Below are positions 44,716 to 57,175 of a stretch of DNA of 64,000 bases, piece by piece (positions within the stretch are counted from its first letter, which is position 1; every line of letters begins with the position of its first letter). The DNA lies in NCBI GenBank assembly GCA_021464415.1, contig CM038468.1:31298969-31362968 (forward strand), in the 5' to 3' direction. Made by a program: the position numbers and the translations under genes. This DNA comes from Lonicera japonica (Eukaryota > Streptophyta > Magnoliopsida > Dipsacales > Caprifoliaceae). Under the pieces are notes generated by a model. It did not search any database. It was not told where the DNA came from and worked only from the letters and a program-made list of their open reading frames with translations.

Positions 44716-45985
44716 AAATTAGTATTTAACCCATTTTCATGGAATTGTTTTTACTCAAACCCAATCCATTTCAAAAATTAGGATTTAGCCCATTTTTTTG
44801 TTTTTACCACAATTATTTTGCATTTGGCCTGGTTTTATTTTAAAATTAATTTCATTATTATTATAGTGATTTAAGTATGATATGACCCTCTTGCCCTGGT
44901 TGTTAATTAGATCGGTTATGGCTCCTTATTTTTTGCTATTGTGGTCACAATAAATAGATTATGGTAACCACCTAAAGTATAGGATAATGGGTAGTTGTTT
45001 TGGAGTATATCCATTATTAAGTAGATTATGGGATTAATCCTTATCGTTTAATTCTTTCCTTTTATTTTATTGGTGGTGGGTGGTGTGTTTTATTCTTAAG
45101 CCATACGTAAAACAACTATTTTTTATTTTCATCATTTGTATTGGTCTACACGTCATCTTTTTACTTCTTTGCTACAAGGATCTTCATTGGTCAAAGGTAC
45201 GTTTGCATTTTAGAAATATTCCTTGCCATTCGGTCAAGATTTTTGTCAAATTATTTCGTTATTTATCAAGTTTTTTATCATATGTTGCATTTTATTTTTG
45301 TTGATCGATGGTTAGGTAGGTTTGTTTACAATATCAATTTATTTTGTGGACGTATATCATTTTCATGGGATAGTCAAGGTGTATCACAATAATATGCTTG
45401 CTTATGATGTATCACATTAATATGCCTGCTTATAGTGTGTCACATTAATATGCCTATTTTAAATATTTCTGGTGTATCACACTAATATGTTTGTTTTAAA
45501 TATTTTTAGTGTATTAAACTAATATGTCTACCATATAAATAAAACTATCTATATAATATGTCTCTCAAAAAATAATAATATGTCTATTCATATTAGATTA
45601 GATAATTCGGTTAGGTGTTAAAAATTTTGAAATTCAAAAGCAAAACTAGATCATTTGTGAATAGATATTTATTTAAAAAAATATAAATAATATTTATCCA
45701 GTCAACAAAAGAAATATTTTTGAATATTTAATTGTTCCTTTAGATTATGAGAAGATAGAATTTAGGATATTATTGAATATTAAAATTAGATGTCAACAAA
45801 AGGGTAATTTCGGAAATCAACTAAATAATTTTTAAAATGAAAAAAATAAGTAAAAAAATATTAATTAGTAATTATCCAATCATTTGGGCTATTTACTAAT
45901 TTCTAATTTGGAATGGGCTAATTGCAAGACAATTTAAATTAATTGGGCTAAACAAAAAAAGCCCCTAATTTAAATCAATCCACAA
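44716..45985. mobile_element. Possible TIR element, family unknown
   Basis: The ends resemble each other in inverted orientation (left ATTAGGATTTAGCCCA near 44780; right, reversed, ATTAGTAAATAGCCCA near 45890), and both ends are rich in TTAGCCCA-type motifs. It lies in the middle of a backbone repeat unit, as an insertion would. No transposase. Small open frames at 45080-45392 look hydrophobic by base composition only. The boundaries are guesses. Confidence 0.35.
45379..45540. repeat. Degenerate tandem repeat
   Basis: About five copies, 28-45 bp apart, of GTGTATCACATTAATATGCC followed by TGCTTATA or TTTTAAATATTT. Each has several changes. No coding meaning is seen. Confidence 0.8.
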
Positions 45986-47642
45986 GATTAGGAAGTTTAT
46001 CCACATTTGAGTTAATTCACATTTTCTATTTCATTTATCTACTTGGTGGAATAAACTTTTGAAAAATAAGAAATTTTGATATTTTAACTTCTATTTTGAT
46101 TTATTTTATAGATGGTATTAACAAATATTATTTTCTAAAAATGCCCTCATATTCTTCATATGAAAACCTAATTCTATTTTTGATTCGATGCACTTGTTTC
46201 ATTCTTTCATTAAATTTGCTTTAATATATCTTTGAAATGTAAAAGAATATGTAGATTTAATTCATTTTTATGAATATAATAAATTTATTTTACATGTTTC
46301 TCACATGGCATTCACGTGTTTTATTTTTGTAAAGAGTTATAGTGGTTGATTTGGTTTTGTGCTTCACTCGCAACAAATTATTATGCCAATATATATATAT
46401 ATTATACATACGTGTATATACTTATATTGAATGATTTATTGGCTAATGTGGGTTGTAGGGAGGGAAAGGGAATTGATTTTGTTGAAGATGAGGGAATTGA
46501 TTATAAACTTTATAATCACCCCCATCACATCCTATAAACTCACCTCAATTTTATATCAATTGGCCAAACAAGTACTAACGCCAATCTTCAACTCCTTCAT
46601 AGTACACCACTTTATCTTCAACCTCCGAAATCGGCACACCACTGTCATAAAGTAGCATACCTTTTGACTAAGGATTCCACCATTGTCCACCATTAACGTT
46701 CTTATATATATATATATACTAGTTAATACCCGTGCCTACGGCATGATTCAATTTTATTTATATGTAGTTGGTCACACTATCTAAAATTATATTTATTACT
46801 ACTTTTTTTTATATCTATAATTACTTGTAATTTTAAAAAAAAATTATCTTATATTAAGAGTTCTTATTCCAATTTTTTTATTTTTCAAAAAAATTAATCT
46901 TAACATTATCCTAAAAAAGTAGTAGTATACTTTTAATTTGAATAAGAGGAATTAAATTTTCCCATACGACACTAATTTTAATTTTTAATCTTAACCAAAT
47001 TTAAAAAATATAATTGTATGCCTATTATTCAAATAGTGGTAGTGTAAATTAAATCTAACTAATTGCACTTCCGTTATAATTAGGGATGAGAAATGGCCTA
47101 ATTTGACGGGTTTTTGACAAACTCCAATATAGGGCGGACTCTTTCTTTTTTATTTTATAATCTGAAATAGTATGGGTGCTAAATGGTTTAAGTTCGAGTT
47201 CATGTAAATTCTGTCCATTTGTCTCAACTCTATTGAAGTATAACATTTTTTCTTAAAAATACCTTTATGATACAATCTAATTACAACTGGTAAGGAAATA
47301 GTGAGTTGAGATTTATACGTATAGTATAGTAAACTGGATAGATTTTTTTAAATAAGTATACTTTTAGTCAATTTTAGTTTTAATCATATTTTTAGATATA
47401 TCGAATTCGAATTTGGTAAAACCCTAAACTCAACTATTGATCCTCTAAAGTTAATTCCAATATAATCTATTTATATATATTTCCATTAGTACCTTTTAGA
47501 TTTTTAAAATTTAGAAATTATTAATCATATATAGAATAAACGTATGCCAAGATAATAATTAAGTTTAAATTAATATGTTTACATTTAGATAAGTTTATAT
47601 TTAGATCAACATAATATTTCAAAATTATAATTAGTTTCCAAA
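45986..47642. other. AT-rich non-coding DNA
   Basis: No gene is visible. Near 46700-46745 a TA tract is followed by ACTAGTTAATACCCGTGCCT. That kind of sequence often marks the end of a dispersed plant repeat, but I could not find a partner end. Confidence 0.4.
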
Positions 47643-47647
47643 GAAAA

Positions 47648-48441
47648 TGTAATCATCCGGGTTCTTCTCTAAAATGGTTAGTTTAAGTTATAAATTAGGT
47701 TCATTGCACTCACATATATACTAATATATATCAAGGACATTCCAATTACACTATCGATGTTTCCATTACACTACCGATGTGGGATATTTTGGGTCGTCAC
47801 AAACCCGACCCACAATTTCAGTACCACACATGATAGTGGTCTTGGGTCCATTCTGATACCATATGTAATCATCCAGGTTCTCCCCCAAAATGGCTAGCCT
47901 AAGTTGTGATTTAGGATCATTGTTCACACATATATACTAAGAATTTTTTTATTTGCGGGATATTTTTGTGTCGTTACAATCTCCCCCTATTAGCTAGCTG
48001 CGTCCAATTATTCCAGCTTACCGTCAGCAACACAAATCCGACCTATAATATCAGCATGTCACGTGGTTGCAGTCTAGGGTTTCTCCTAAAATGGCTAGCT
48101 GGGTTCCCCCTGAAATGGCTAGCTCAAATTCTAAGTTAGGTTCATTACACATACATATATACCAAGGAACATCTCATTACACTACCGATGTGAGATATTT
48201 TAGGTCGTTACAATCTCCCCTTGTTAAATTCCTAACGTCCTCGTTAGGCCGAACACAGACCTGACCCGCAATATCCACACGTCACGAGTGGTTCTGGATC
48301 CGCTCTGATATCATATGCAACCATTCAGGTTCTCTATCAAAATGGCTAACCCAAGTTGTAAGTTAGGTTCATTACACTCATATATATATACCAAGGAACT
48401 TTTCATTATACTATCGATGTGAGATATTTTCGGTCGTTACA
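47648..48441 (-). mobile_element. Tandem TRIM array: four LTRs, three internal segments
   Basis: Read on the minus strand, each LTR starts TGTAACGACC (with changes) and ends near TGCA, 115-154 bp long: 48441-48316, 48212-48068, 47978-47864 and 47801-47648. Between them are short internal segments, two of which keep a primer site related to GGTATCAGAGC for initiator tRNA-Met (TGATATCAGAGCGGATCC; TGGTATCAGAATGGACCC). Purine tracts of the AAGGGGAGAT type lie before two of the LTRs. A perfect 5-bp duplication GAAAA flanks the whole array (47643-47647 and 48442-48446). There is no coding capacity, as expected for terminal-repeat retrotransposons in miniature. Confidence 0.88.
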
Positions 48442-48446
48442 GAAAA

Positions 48447-49608
48447 TAAACTATTATTATTTTATTTTAAAAAAATAATAAATATAATACTTGACATGCT
48501 TTAAGTTTTGGATATGCCCTTATCACTTACAATTAACTTTTTTATTTTTATCCTTTCTTTTAATTAATTATATTTTCTTCGTAAAAAAAATTGATATTGT
48601 AAATATCACTACTTTAATATTGAGAGATAAATAAATAAATTCACAAGTTCTAAATTTTTTAATGATTAAAAATGAAGTTGTTAATGTATATATGATATGA
48701 TTCCCTTTGTATTTGTTTTTTAGAAAAAAAAAGTTGTTAAAAATTAAAATTCTTACATTCAAAAAATTAATTTTTACTATTTATAGTAAGAAAATATAAT
48801 TAAATTTTAGAACGTATAAATAATTTTGAGCAATCAAAATTTACATTGAATTTAATATAACTAAATGTGAAAATATTAATAAATAATTGATATTGATAGT
48901 AAAAACTACTCATACATGCCTAATAATCGAATAATGGTAGGGTACGCAATATTATTAGGTATTTTTGACATCACCACGAGAATCATCAAGGCTAAAAAAA
49001 GATGGCTCTCCTTCACTGGATGTATGAGTTTGTTTGAGTTCAACATGCTATATTTATATGAACCTAAGCTGTATATAACCTACATCATATTTATGTTTAG
49101 AATGTACCCATACTTACTACAATTAAAAAAATAAAAAAATATCAAGATTTAGGGTCATGGTTAGTCAAAAACTTATTGGGATGGATATTTTGTCATCCTA
49201 AATCCTAATTCCTTTTGCTAAGGTAATTTTATTTATTATCGAACCAAATTTATAGGTTTTTCTAAAGTAACCAAATTTATACCTTATTAATTATGCTTAA
49301 GGAAGATAAATTTCTTTAATACAATTCTTTTTGCTTTCACAATAATATTAATCTATTTTTGTATATACAATTTGTAAACTTTTAAAAAAATTAAACAAAA
49401 TAGGAATATATAGTAGTATTGGAGATGCTATTATATAAATATTTTTCATGTTAAATAATCTGGAACATATTAGAGATATAAAAAAACTCTAATTTACAAA
49501 TAAATATTTAATAGCTATAGAGGTACAATTATAATTTTCATAGGTTTTAAACTATTTAAATATATAATGTAGTTAATTAACTAAATACTTATTAGCATCA
49601 TCAATATT
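48447..49608. other. AT-rich non-coding DNA
   Basis: No coding region or terminal repeats that I can support. Confidence 0.4.
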
Positions 49609-49858
<250 letters not shown>

Positions 49859-50151
49859 AGTGAAGTAAAGAGATAAAAAAAATATGTATCATTTAGTATT
49901 ACAATTAGAAAATTAGATTTCAGCTTTCAATTATAATGATAAATTAAATAACTATTTATGTATTTGTTAATAAAATAACCAAGAATTTGAATAAGTTTCA
50001 AAGATTGCAATATTTAATAATAAATTAATTAAATACATAATTATTGTTATGATTAACGGATAAAGATATAACAGAAGAATTTGTAAAAGTTTCAAATACT
50101 TCATATCTACTAATAAAATAATTATATAGTCATAATTATCATTGTAATTAC

Positions 50152-50283
50152 CAGTACGCCATCACAATTCTATGTCGTCGGATTAAAACATAAAGGCTTA
50201 AATTAAATCTGAACCACCAGTTGGGAACATAAGTTAGGAGAGTCCTATCATATTAGGACTGGCCTGATTTATTAATAGATATA
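50152..50283. repeat. Local duplication D4, copy 2
   Basis: Second copy of the block at 49609-49752, without a microsatellite after it. Confidence 0.8.
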
Positions 50284-50469
50284 TGCATGCTTCATATATT
50301 TATCTAATGTAGAAGATGAGGGTGTTTTGGGACTTTTGGACTTCAATAATTATTATAGTAATAAAAATTTTGGTGGATAAATTTATCATTTTATTTTTGT
50401 TAAAGATAAATATATAATAGTCAACCATCTATTTTTTAGGATTGATATAATGAAAGATTAAGCGGATGG

Positions 50470-50835
50470 AAATAAAATTACCCATATTTAATCTCCTTAA
50501 TTTATTGAATTTGAATTATAATTAAGTACCCCCCCCCCATATATTTAAGAATATCATTTCACATGTGTGTAGGATTAGGCCTCATTTGCTTCACGTAAGG
50601 GAAATCAATTCCCTTGTTTTTCTCACGGAGGTGGAAAACTAAAGTTATTGTTAAGTTTCCTTTCTTGTGCTTGGTAAAGCGTGAAAAGTATTTAGGTAAG
50701 AGTATTGTTGTCCAAAATTTTTGTAATAAATGTTAAGAAATCACAAGAAAAAATCAATCCCATGAGTTTTGAGAGGAGTGACTTTACCCATACTTTTTCT
50801 CCTGTCAGGAAAGTGTTTCCAGAATTTGTACTTAC
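50470..50835. other. End of backbone unit D3 copy 3, then unassigned DNA
   Basis: 50470-50580 (TTTAATCTCCTTAATTTATT, ten C at 50529-50538, TAAGAATATCATTTCACATG) matches the ends of the other D3 copies. 50580-50835 looks like one arm of a dispersed repeat (GGCCTCATTTGCTTCACGTA), cut by the LTR that follows. Confidence 0.5.
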
Positions 50836-52214
50836 TGTAGGTCGGATTTCAACTGTACCCCAGAGGGGGGTGAATAGGGTTTTTAAAATTTAATGCGGAA
50901 TTTAAAAACTTTTCTAACAATGTTTAAGTAAAACAAATTTTCAAAACAAATTATCAAGGAATGTAATCAAATAAACAATCAAGCAAATAAACAATCTCAA
51001 GCAAACAATAATATAGCAAGCAAATAAAGATATTGAGTAAGAAAGATTGAACCGATTTGAAGTCCAAGGCTTTTTGTCCACACGGTTTTGGTTTACCCAA
51101 CCATAATCCGTGCTCGGTTAGTTCTCCGAGAAATTCCACTATAACCGATCTCTTTCCGGGTGAAGATCAAACCTCTACAAGTGTTGTCTCTCACACTCTA
51201 CAAGAATTGCTACACCATAATACTCTCACAAGATACCCTCTTGCTAACCTTGTGAAATTTATCTTTCATAATTTCCAAACAAGAATTTACCTTCTTGTTT
51301 TTCCTATGAGATTTACCTCTCACAATTGAATACTAAATTGTTTGGTGATTCACACCAATTTACAATAACTCTCTCAAGTGTGTAAAGAATACAATTTGAA
51401 GCTCACACTAGAGTTATCCTATTTGATCAAGATGATATAGCTCAAATAAATGATGATTGATTGAAAATAATTTCTTGAATCTTTAGATATTGAAGATAGA
51501 TGAAGAATAGAGTATATGAATGATTCAAGGTGTTTAGAATGAGTCTTGGAAGTCATATTTATAGTCCTAAAAGTGATATAGCCATTTGTGGTGGAGATAT
51601 AAATTAATGGGGCAAAAATGCACTTTTTCAAAAGTTCCAACGGCTAGTTTTGGTCATGTAGTCGACTACCTTGCTACCCATGTAGTCGACTACATGGTGT
51701 AGTTGACTCACAACACTTCCATGTAGTCGACTACATGGTTCTGGAGTGAGGGGCTTTTGTGCAATTTTCCAACTTTTGCAATATGACTCCAAAATTGATT
51801 CTAATGCTTGGGGAGTGTTCCAAATAAGTTTCTAAGACTCCCAAATATGTTTTTGTAACAAAATTCATTAATATGAATTTATTTGAATTTATTTCAAAAC
51901 CGGTTTTTGCAAGAATGATGTTTTGAAAAGATTTTGATTCAAACTTGGTTTTGATCAATCTAACAATGATACAAGTTCATGTTTTGAGCTATATTATCAA
52001 TCAATTAAGAAACTTTACATTAATCCTAAGCAAAAGCTCAATTACCGAATAGGTGAGTCTTCGAATGCTTCGATTTGATTCTTCAAATTGATTCTTCACT
52101 TGAAGCTTTTCCCTTGAAGCTTTAGTATATGATCCTTGATCTTTTGTGCTTCATGAAATGCATTGTTAGCTTGTGAGTGATGAGAATGATCTTCTTTGAC
52201 TTGACCAATGCTTG
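50836..52214 (-). mobile_element. Partial LTR, copia SIRE-like
   Basis: The left end TGTAGGTCGG with the CAGAGGGGGGTGAATAGGG block close by resembles the 3' end of SIRE/Tork-type copia LTRs read on the minus strand. A minus-strand TATA box (CTATAAATATG, 51554-51564) supports that orientation. The right side is cut at 52214 by the Gypsy-1 LTR, so the LTR start is not seen here. There is no coding sequence. A palindrome cluster lies at 51658-51738. Confidence 0.55.
51658..51738. repeat. Palindrome cluster CCATGTAGTCGACTACATGG, three copies plus a remnant
   Basis: GTAGTCGACTAC at 51658-51669, and 20-bp perfect palindromes at 51678-51697 and 51719-51738. A worn copy, TGTAGTTGAC, starts at 51698. 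On the minus strand the cluster is about 95-175 bp upstream of the TATA box. Confidence 0.95.
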
Positions 52215-53907
52215 TGACGCGCCGAAAATACTTCCGTGCTTAGCTACCCAAGTGCAGGTTGTCAAGTTATAATACTTGGTAAGTTCAAGTGTCGAACCAC
52301 AAGGATAGTCGGAAAGACGATGTGGTGATTACGAGTCCAAGGTTTTGTTAAGACAATTTAATTGGTTGATTTTAATGGTCGATTTTAAAGTCTTACAATA
52401 AAAATTAAAATGATGTAACAATAGATGAGAAAAGGCTAAGGCATTATAGAATTCATTTGTTTTGCAAAGTTAACTAAAATCAATCTCATTCAAAGTTCTC
52501 AATGCAATTCCTAAGTGTTGAATATTTTACCCATTTCTAAGCAAAAGGGTGTGGAGCAAAAGCAACCCATTCCCATATAAATGTCATATAAAAATAGGGT
52601 GTAAGCAAATATCAACACAAGTGTATCTCTCATTTTTATCTTGTGACAAAGGGTGTGAAGCAAGTGCTACCCATTCCCATATAATATCAACCAAGATTCA
52701 AACTTAAAATACACAGAAGGAAAAGGCATAAATTTAAACTAGGCATTTAAGAACTCATTGTTAGTTTCCCCTAGGCAAATGACTTGATTATGAAAATGGC
52801 CAACCACAAGGAGTTTAGCTCGATAAATCATAACATTTCATTTGTCTAAGATTGGGAGGTCTAGGTGGAGGTCAAACCGTCCTATATAGATTTATTTGAT
52901 AAATACAAATTGAATCCTTAAAATGATTAATGAAGTTGTTTATGACATAAATTTAAAAGATCCTCTTTGTCAACACTTTAACTAGGAAGATGATGAGTCT
53001 TAAAATCACATAAAGTGTAAAAAGCACTCAACATATCATTAAAGTATTTAAAGATTAAAATCTCAAATTTATGGTGTTTCCATGAATATTCAAAAACTAA
53101 TCATGCTTGGCAATGAAAAGTATCTCATTCAAAGAAAGAATGGACATAGGCTAGTAAGAAATACACAAGTGTACCATCTCTCCATTAATGCTTGAGATCT
53201 ATGTATACAAGGCATACAAAGTCAAATCATCATATGAAAATTATCTTACTAGCTTATGAATGGTTGAAAAAATGGAGAAGATGAAGGATTCAAAAAGTAG
53301 TTAACAATACTAACAATGGAATGAGAATTGAACTTACATAATTAATGCATTACAAATTTCATCTTTTAGCCTTAGCAAAGAAATTTACTCCATAATAAAT
53401 GTAGAGACAAGAATTATAAAAGTGAACTCCATTTCTCTCTCTAGAAAATATTACAAGCTCTCTATAAGTTGAGAAATGAGAAATAAAAATAAGACCTCCT
53501 CTCCAAAGCAACAATGAAGACTATAAATAGGAGAGTTGTGTTGGATGCCAAAATTAAACAATGCTTTTTTTTTATTTTTGGTGGAGAATTCCACTATCTT
53601 GGATGCTCTTTAATCACATGGACATGGAGACTTTCTTTCTTGGATGCTCTTTAATCACATGGAGACTTTCACTTTCTTGGATTCGTTTTGTCCATGAAAA
53701 ATTCCACTATTGTATTAAATACAATATTTCTTGAAATCTAAAGACACCAAAATAAACACAAAATGTGCCTTTCTAAGCATTGTTAAATACAAAAGTGCTA
53801 CGAGACTAATCGCGAAATAAGTTGGCAAACCGAGTAGTTTTAGAGAAATAAACGCGTTAAACAACTCCGAAAATGAGCGTATGAAAGACAATATTAAGCG
53901 TTTATCA
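52215..53907 (-). repeat. Gypsy-1 3' LTR
   Basis: 1693 bp, homologous to the solo LTR 2949-4830 over its U5/R side and to 17289-17968 over its U3 side. The polypurine tract on the minus strand (GATAAGTCGGGGAGAGT) is at 53908-53924. The GCTTG to its left (52210-52214) should be the target duplication, but the matching right copy lies outside the window. Confidence 0.9.
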
Positions 53908-55281
53908 ACTCTCCCCGACTTATCTCTTGCTAGTCCCTTAGCAAGATAAATAAAAGCAAAATAATATTATTCGAAAATGCATTGATAAAATGCACTAAGC
54001 CATTTTAAAAACTCCCAAGTTTTCTTAGAAGACGAGGTTTGTCTCGTGAAGGTTTACAGTGATGATACCTACAAACATCAAAAGTTTGATCATGGTGAAT
54101 GACGAGAATGATGATTTCAAAAGTTCAATTTGCAAAGCTTATGACATTACTTTCACTATTTCTAGACTTATGGCTTTTTAAATGACTATCTAAATTGCTT
54201 ATCTCCTTTAGAAACTTAACCCATACTTCCCTTTAATCACATGCTAAGCCTTATATTAGCAAAATTCTCATTTAAACACAAAGAGTATTGATCATTAGAG
54301 ATGGAAGAGGAATTTCCTTCAAAATCGAAAGTTTCAAATTTTGTTCATTTCTAAGCACTTTTCTTATATTTTCTTGAAATTTTCGCTAAATTAGTTCAAG
54401 GCGGTTTTCATCTCTATGGGGGGCAGCAGACTCACTATATAAAATTTGACATTTTATGCTTATTTATTAAGCTTGAAGGAAGCTATTCACCCTTTCTCAT
54501 ATGGTAACCTTTACCTATCCATAATATTAGACAAAGAGACTTATAATTTAGTCAAGTGAAGCTTTAAGTCAATATTAGGATTAAAAGTCATCCAAGTTTT
54601 TCAAAGTGCCATGCATTTGTCCTCTCTATTGGAGGATCTTTTCGAAAAAACTTTCATCATTTTTGGACAAGAATTCTCTCTTCACAAAATAAAAATTACT
54701 CTAATTGTTACGAAAGAATTTCTCTATTTGAAGCATTTACACATTTTAAGGAACGTTTCTAGGGTCATGAATCTAATTGAAGTAAAGTAAGGTAGATTAT
54801 CACTCAAAATTCCATCTAGATCAAGGAATTCATGCCAATAGCTAATGAACCAATCATCATCAAATTTTTTATTTTTTTTATTCATCATTTTTCAAACTTT
54901 TAAAATTTTTTTTAAGCTCTAAACACATGAAAAATTCTGAAATTGAAAAACCATTAAAGTTTAAGTACATTACCCCCCAACTTGAAGAACGCATTGTCCT
55001 CAATGTGAAGAGAACGAGAAATTGGCAGTCTCCTATTTGGATTTTCGATTTTCATAAGGAAAAGAGAGCAATTTTTCAAAGCAAAATTACTATATGTACA
55101 CACTAACAAAAACAAACGGGTTAGAATTAGATAAAACATAACATGCATGCATTGCAATCATATTTCAATCGTAATGTCATGTTTATCAAATCGAACCCAA
55201 AAAAGATGGAAAGAAAATAAAACAATTTTTTTTTTTTTTTTTATAAAAGTAAAAATTATATACAAACAACACATATGCTTG
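53908..55281 (-). other. Gypsy-1 3' non-coding region
   Basis: 1.37 kb with the conserved hairpin CATTGTCCTCAATG (54992-55005) and a six-base C run (54973-54978; G on the minus strand). The hairpin is 1.08 kb from the LTR, close to the spacing in Gypsy-2 and Gypsy-3. It also shares with them the block GGCGGTTTTCATCTCTATGG. Confidence 0.85.
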
Positions 55282-56677
55282 TTAGGTATAGGTCGGATCT
55301 TCAAGAGTGATGGACTCCTCTTGAGGTGGGAATTCTAAAAATGGCTTAAGGCGTTGTCCATTCACTTTGAATACAAAGCCGGTTTTGGGATCCTCAACAT
55401 TCACGGCCCCAAAAGGAAATACATGTCGAACAATGTATGGGCCGGTCCAACGTAATTTCAGCTTTCCCGGGAAGTGATGCAAACGCGTGTCATAAACTAG
55501 AACTTTGTGCCCGAGTTTAAATTCTTTTCTTAAAATAGATTTGTCATGAAAAATTTTGCACGTTCTTTGCTTATCTTAGCATTTTGGTATGCATCCCTCC
55601 TTAATTCCTCCAACTCCTCAAGTTGTAACTTTCGGTTGCTTCCGACATTTTCAATATCAAAATTCATCATTTTAATTGCCCAAAATGATCTACGTTCCAA
55701 CTCAACGGGAAGATGGCAAGGCTTGCCATATACTATCCGATAGGTAGACATTCCTAAAATTATTTTAAAAGCCGTACGGTAAGCCCAAAGTGCATCGTTA
55801 AGACACAACGACCAATCCTTGCGATTTGGATTTACCGTCTTTTCAAGAATTTGCTTTATCTCCCTATTGGCAAGTTCGGCTTGGCCATTAGTTTGCGGAT
55901 GATAAGCGAGTGATACTTTGTGATTTACCCCATATTTTTGCATTAAAGATTCAAAAGGTTTATTGCAAAAATGAGTACCACCATCGCTTATAATCGCTTT
56001 GGGAGTGCCAAACCTTGCAAGAATATTTTCTTTTAAAAATCGGATCACCACTTTGTGATCATTTTTCTTGCAAGCTTGGGCCTCTACCCACATGAAAACA
56101 TAATCAACCGCTACTAAAATATAAAGGTTACCAAAAGAGGATGGGAATGGTCCCATGAAATTGATTCTCCAACAATCGAACACTTCAATCACCAAGATTG
56201 GATTAAGTGGCATCATGCTTTTTTTTTTGTAATCTCTCCTAACATTTGGCATCTCGAGCAAGCTTTGCAACGTTGGTAGGCATCTTTGAACATTGTTGGC
56301 CAATAAAGGCCACTTTGCAAGATCTTGGCGGCCGTCTTTTTGGCCGAGAAATGTCCACCACAAGCTTCATTATGGCAAAAGCTTAGAACTTTTTTGAACT
56401 CGTCATTGGGAATACGTCGTCGAATGATTTGATCCGCCCCATACATGAACAAGTACGGGTCATCCCAATAGAAACGGTTGACCTCAAACAAGAATTTCCT
56501 TCGGTCTTGGGCATTCCAATAGCTTGGCATCTTTCTGGTGACAAGATAGTTCATGATATCGGCATACCATGGTGAGGAAGAGATAGTGAATAATTGCTCA
56601 TCTGGAAAAGAGTCTTTAATAGCACTCTCTTCAATGTGGTCGGTGAATGAAAGGCGAGATAAATGGTCCGCCACCAC
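55282..56677 (-). pseudogene. Gypsy-1 integrase
   Basis: Minus strand: MVADHLSRLSF (end of RNase H), integrase zinc region ([19 protein letters not shown]), a frameshift in a poly-A run near 56220, then the core. The first catalytic Asp is Asn ([10 protein letters not shown] instead of a typical WGIDFMGPF), the second is kept (ISDGGTHF) and so is Glu ([10 protein letters not shown]). The C-terminal part GPYIVRHVFPFGAVNV follows in a shifted frame after 55530. A different catalytic residue is lost here than in Gypsy-2 and Gypsy-3. Confidence 0.9.
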
Positions 56678-57175
56678 ATTTTTGACACCCTTCTTATCCT
56701 CTATGAAATGATTGAATTCTTGTAGGAGAAGAATTCATCTTAGAAGCCTTGGTTTCGCATCTTTCTTAGTGAAAAGATATTTGAGTGCAGCATGGTCCGT
56801 AAATATGACAATTGGAGATCCGATGAGGTATGACCGAAATTTGTCAAGAGCGAAAACTACAATAGCCAAAAGTTCGTTCTCGATGGTGGTGTAATTCATT
56901 TGAGCCTCATTGAGAGTTCGGCTCGCATAGTAAATGACTCCGGGCTTTTTGTCCTTTCTTTGGCCGAGGACTGCCCCCACGGAGTAATCGCTTGCATCGC
57001 ACATGAGTTCGAATGGCAAACTCCAATCGGGGGTTTGCATGATGGGTGCGGTAGTGAGCATGTGCTTGAGTTTTACAAAGGCTTCTTCACATTCCTTGGT
57101 CCATTCAAATGAGGCATCTTTCAAGAGAAACTTGCACATGGGTTTAGCAATGGTGCTAAAATTTTGAATGAACAT
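56678..57175 (-). pseudogene. Gypsy-1 RNase H
   Basis: Minus strand from 57175: KPMCKFLLKDASFEWTKE, MCDASDYSVGAVLGQRKDKK, TIENELLAIVVFALDKF and FTDHAALKYLF, with the acidic residues intact. It stops after LLR at about 56735, with another frame change before the RNase H tail. One TGA (probably from CGA) separates it from the RT. Confidence 0.9.

Noticed and set aside
46700..46745. Helitron end suggested by ACTAGTTAATACCCGTGC after a TA tract
   Set aside because: No matching hairpin/CTRR end or TC start could be found at a reasonable distance, so it is only a resemblance.
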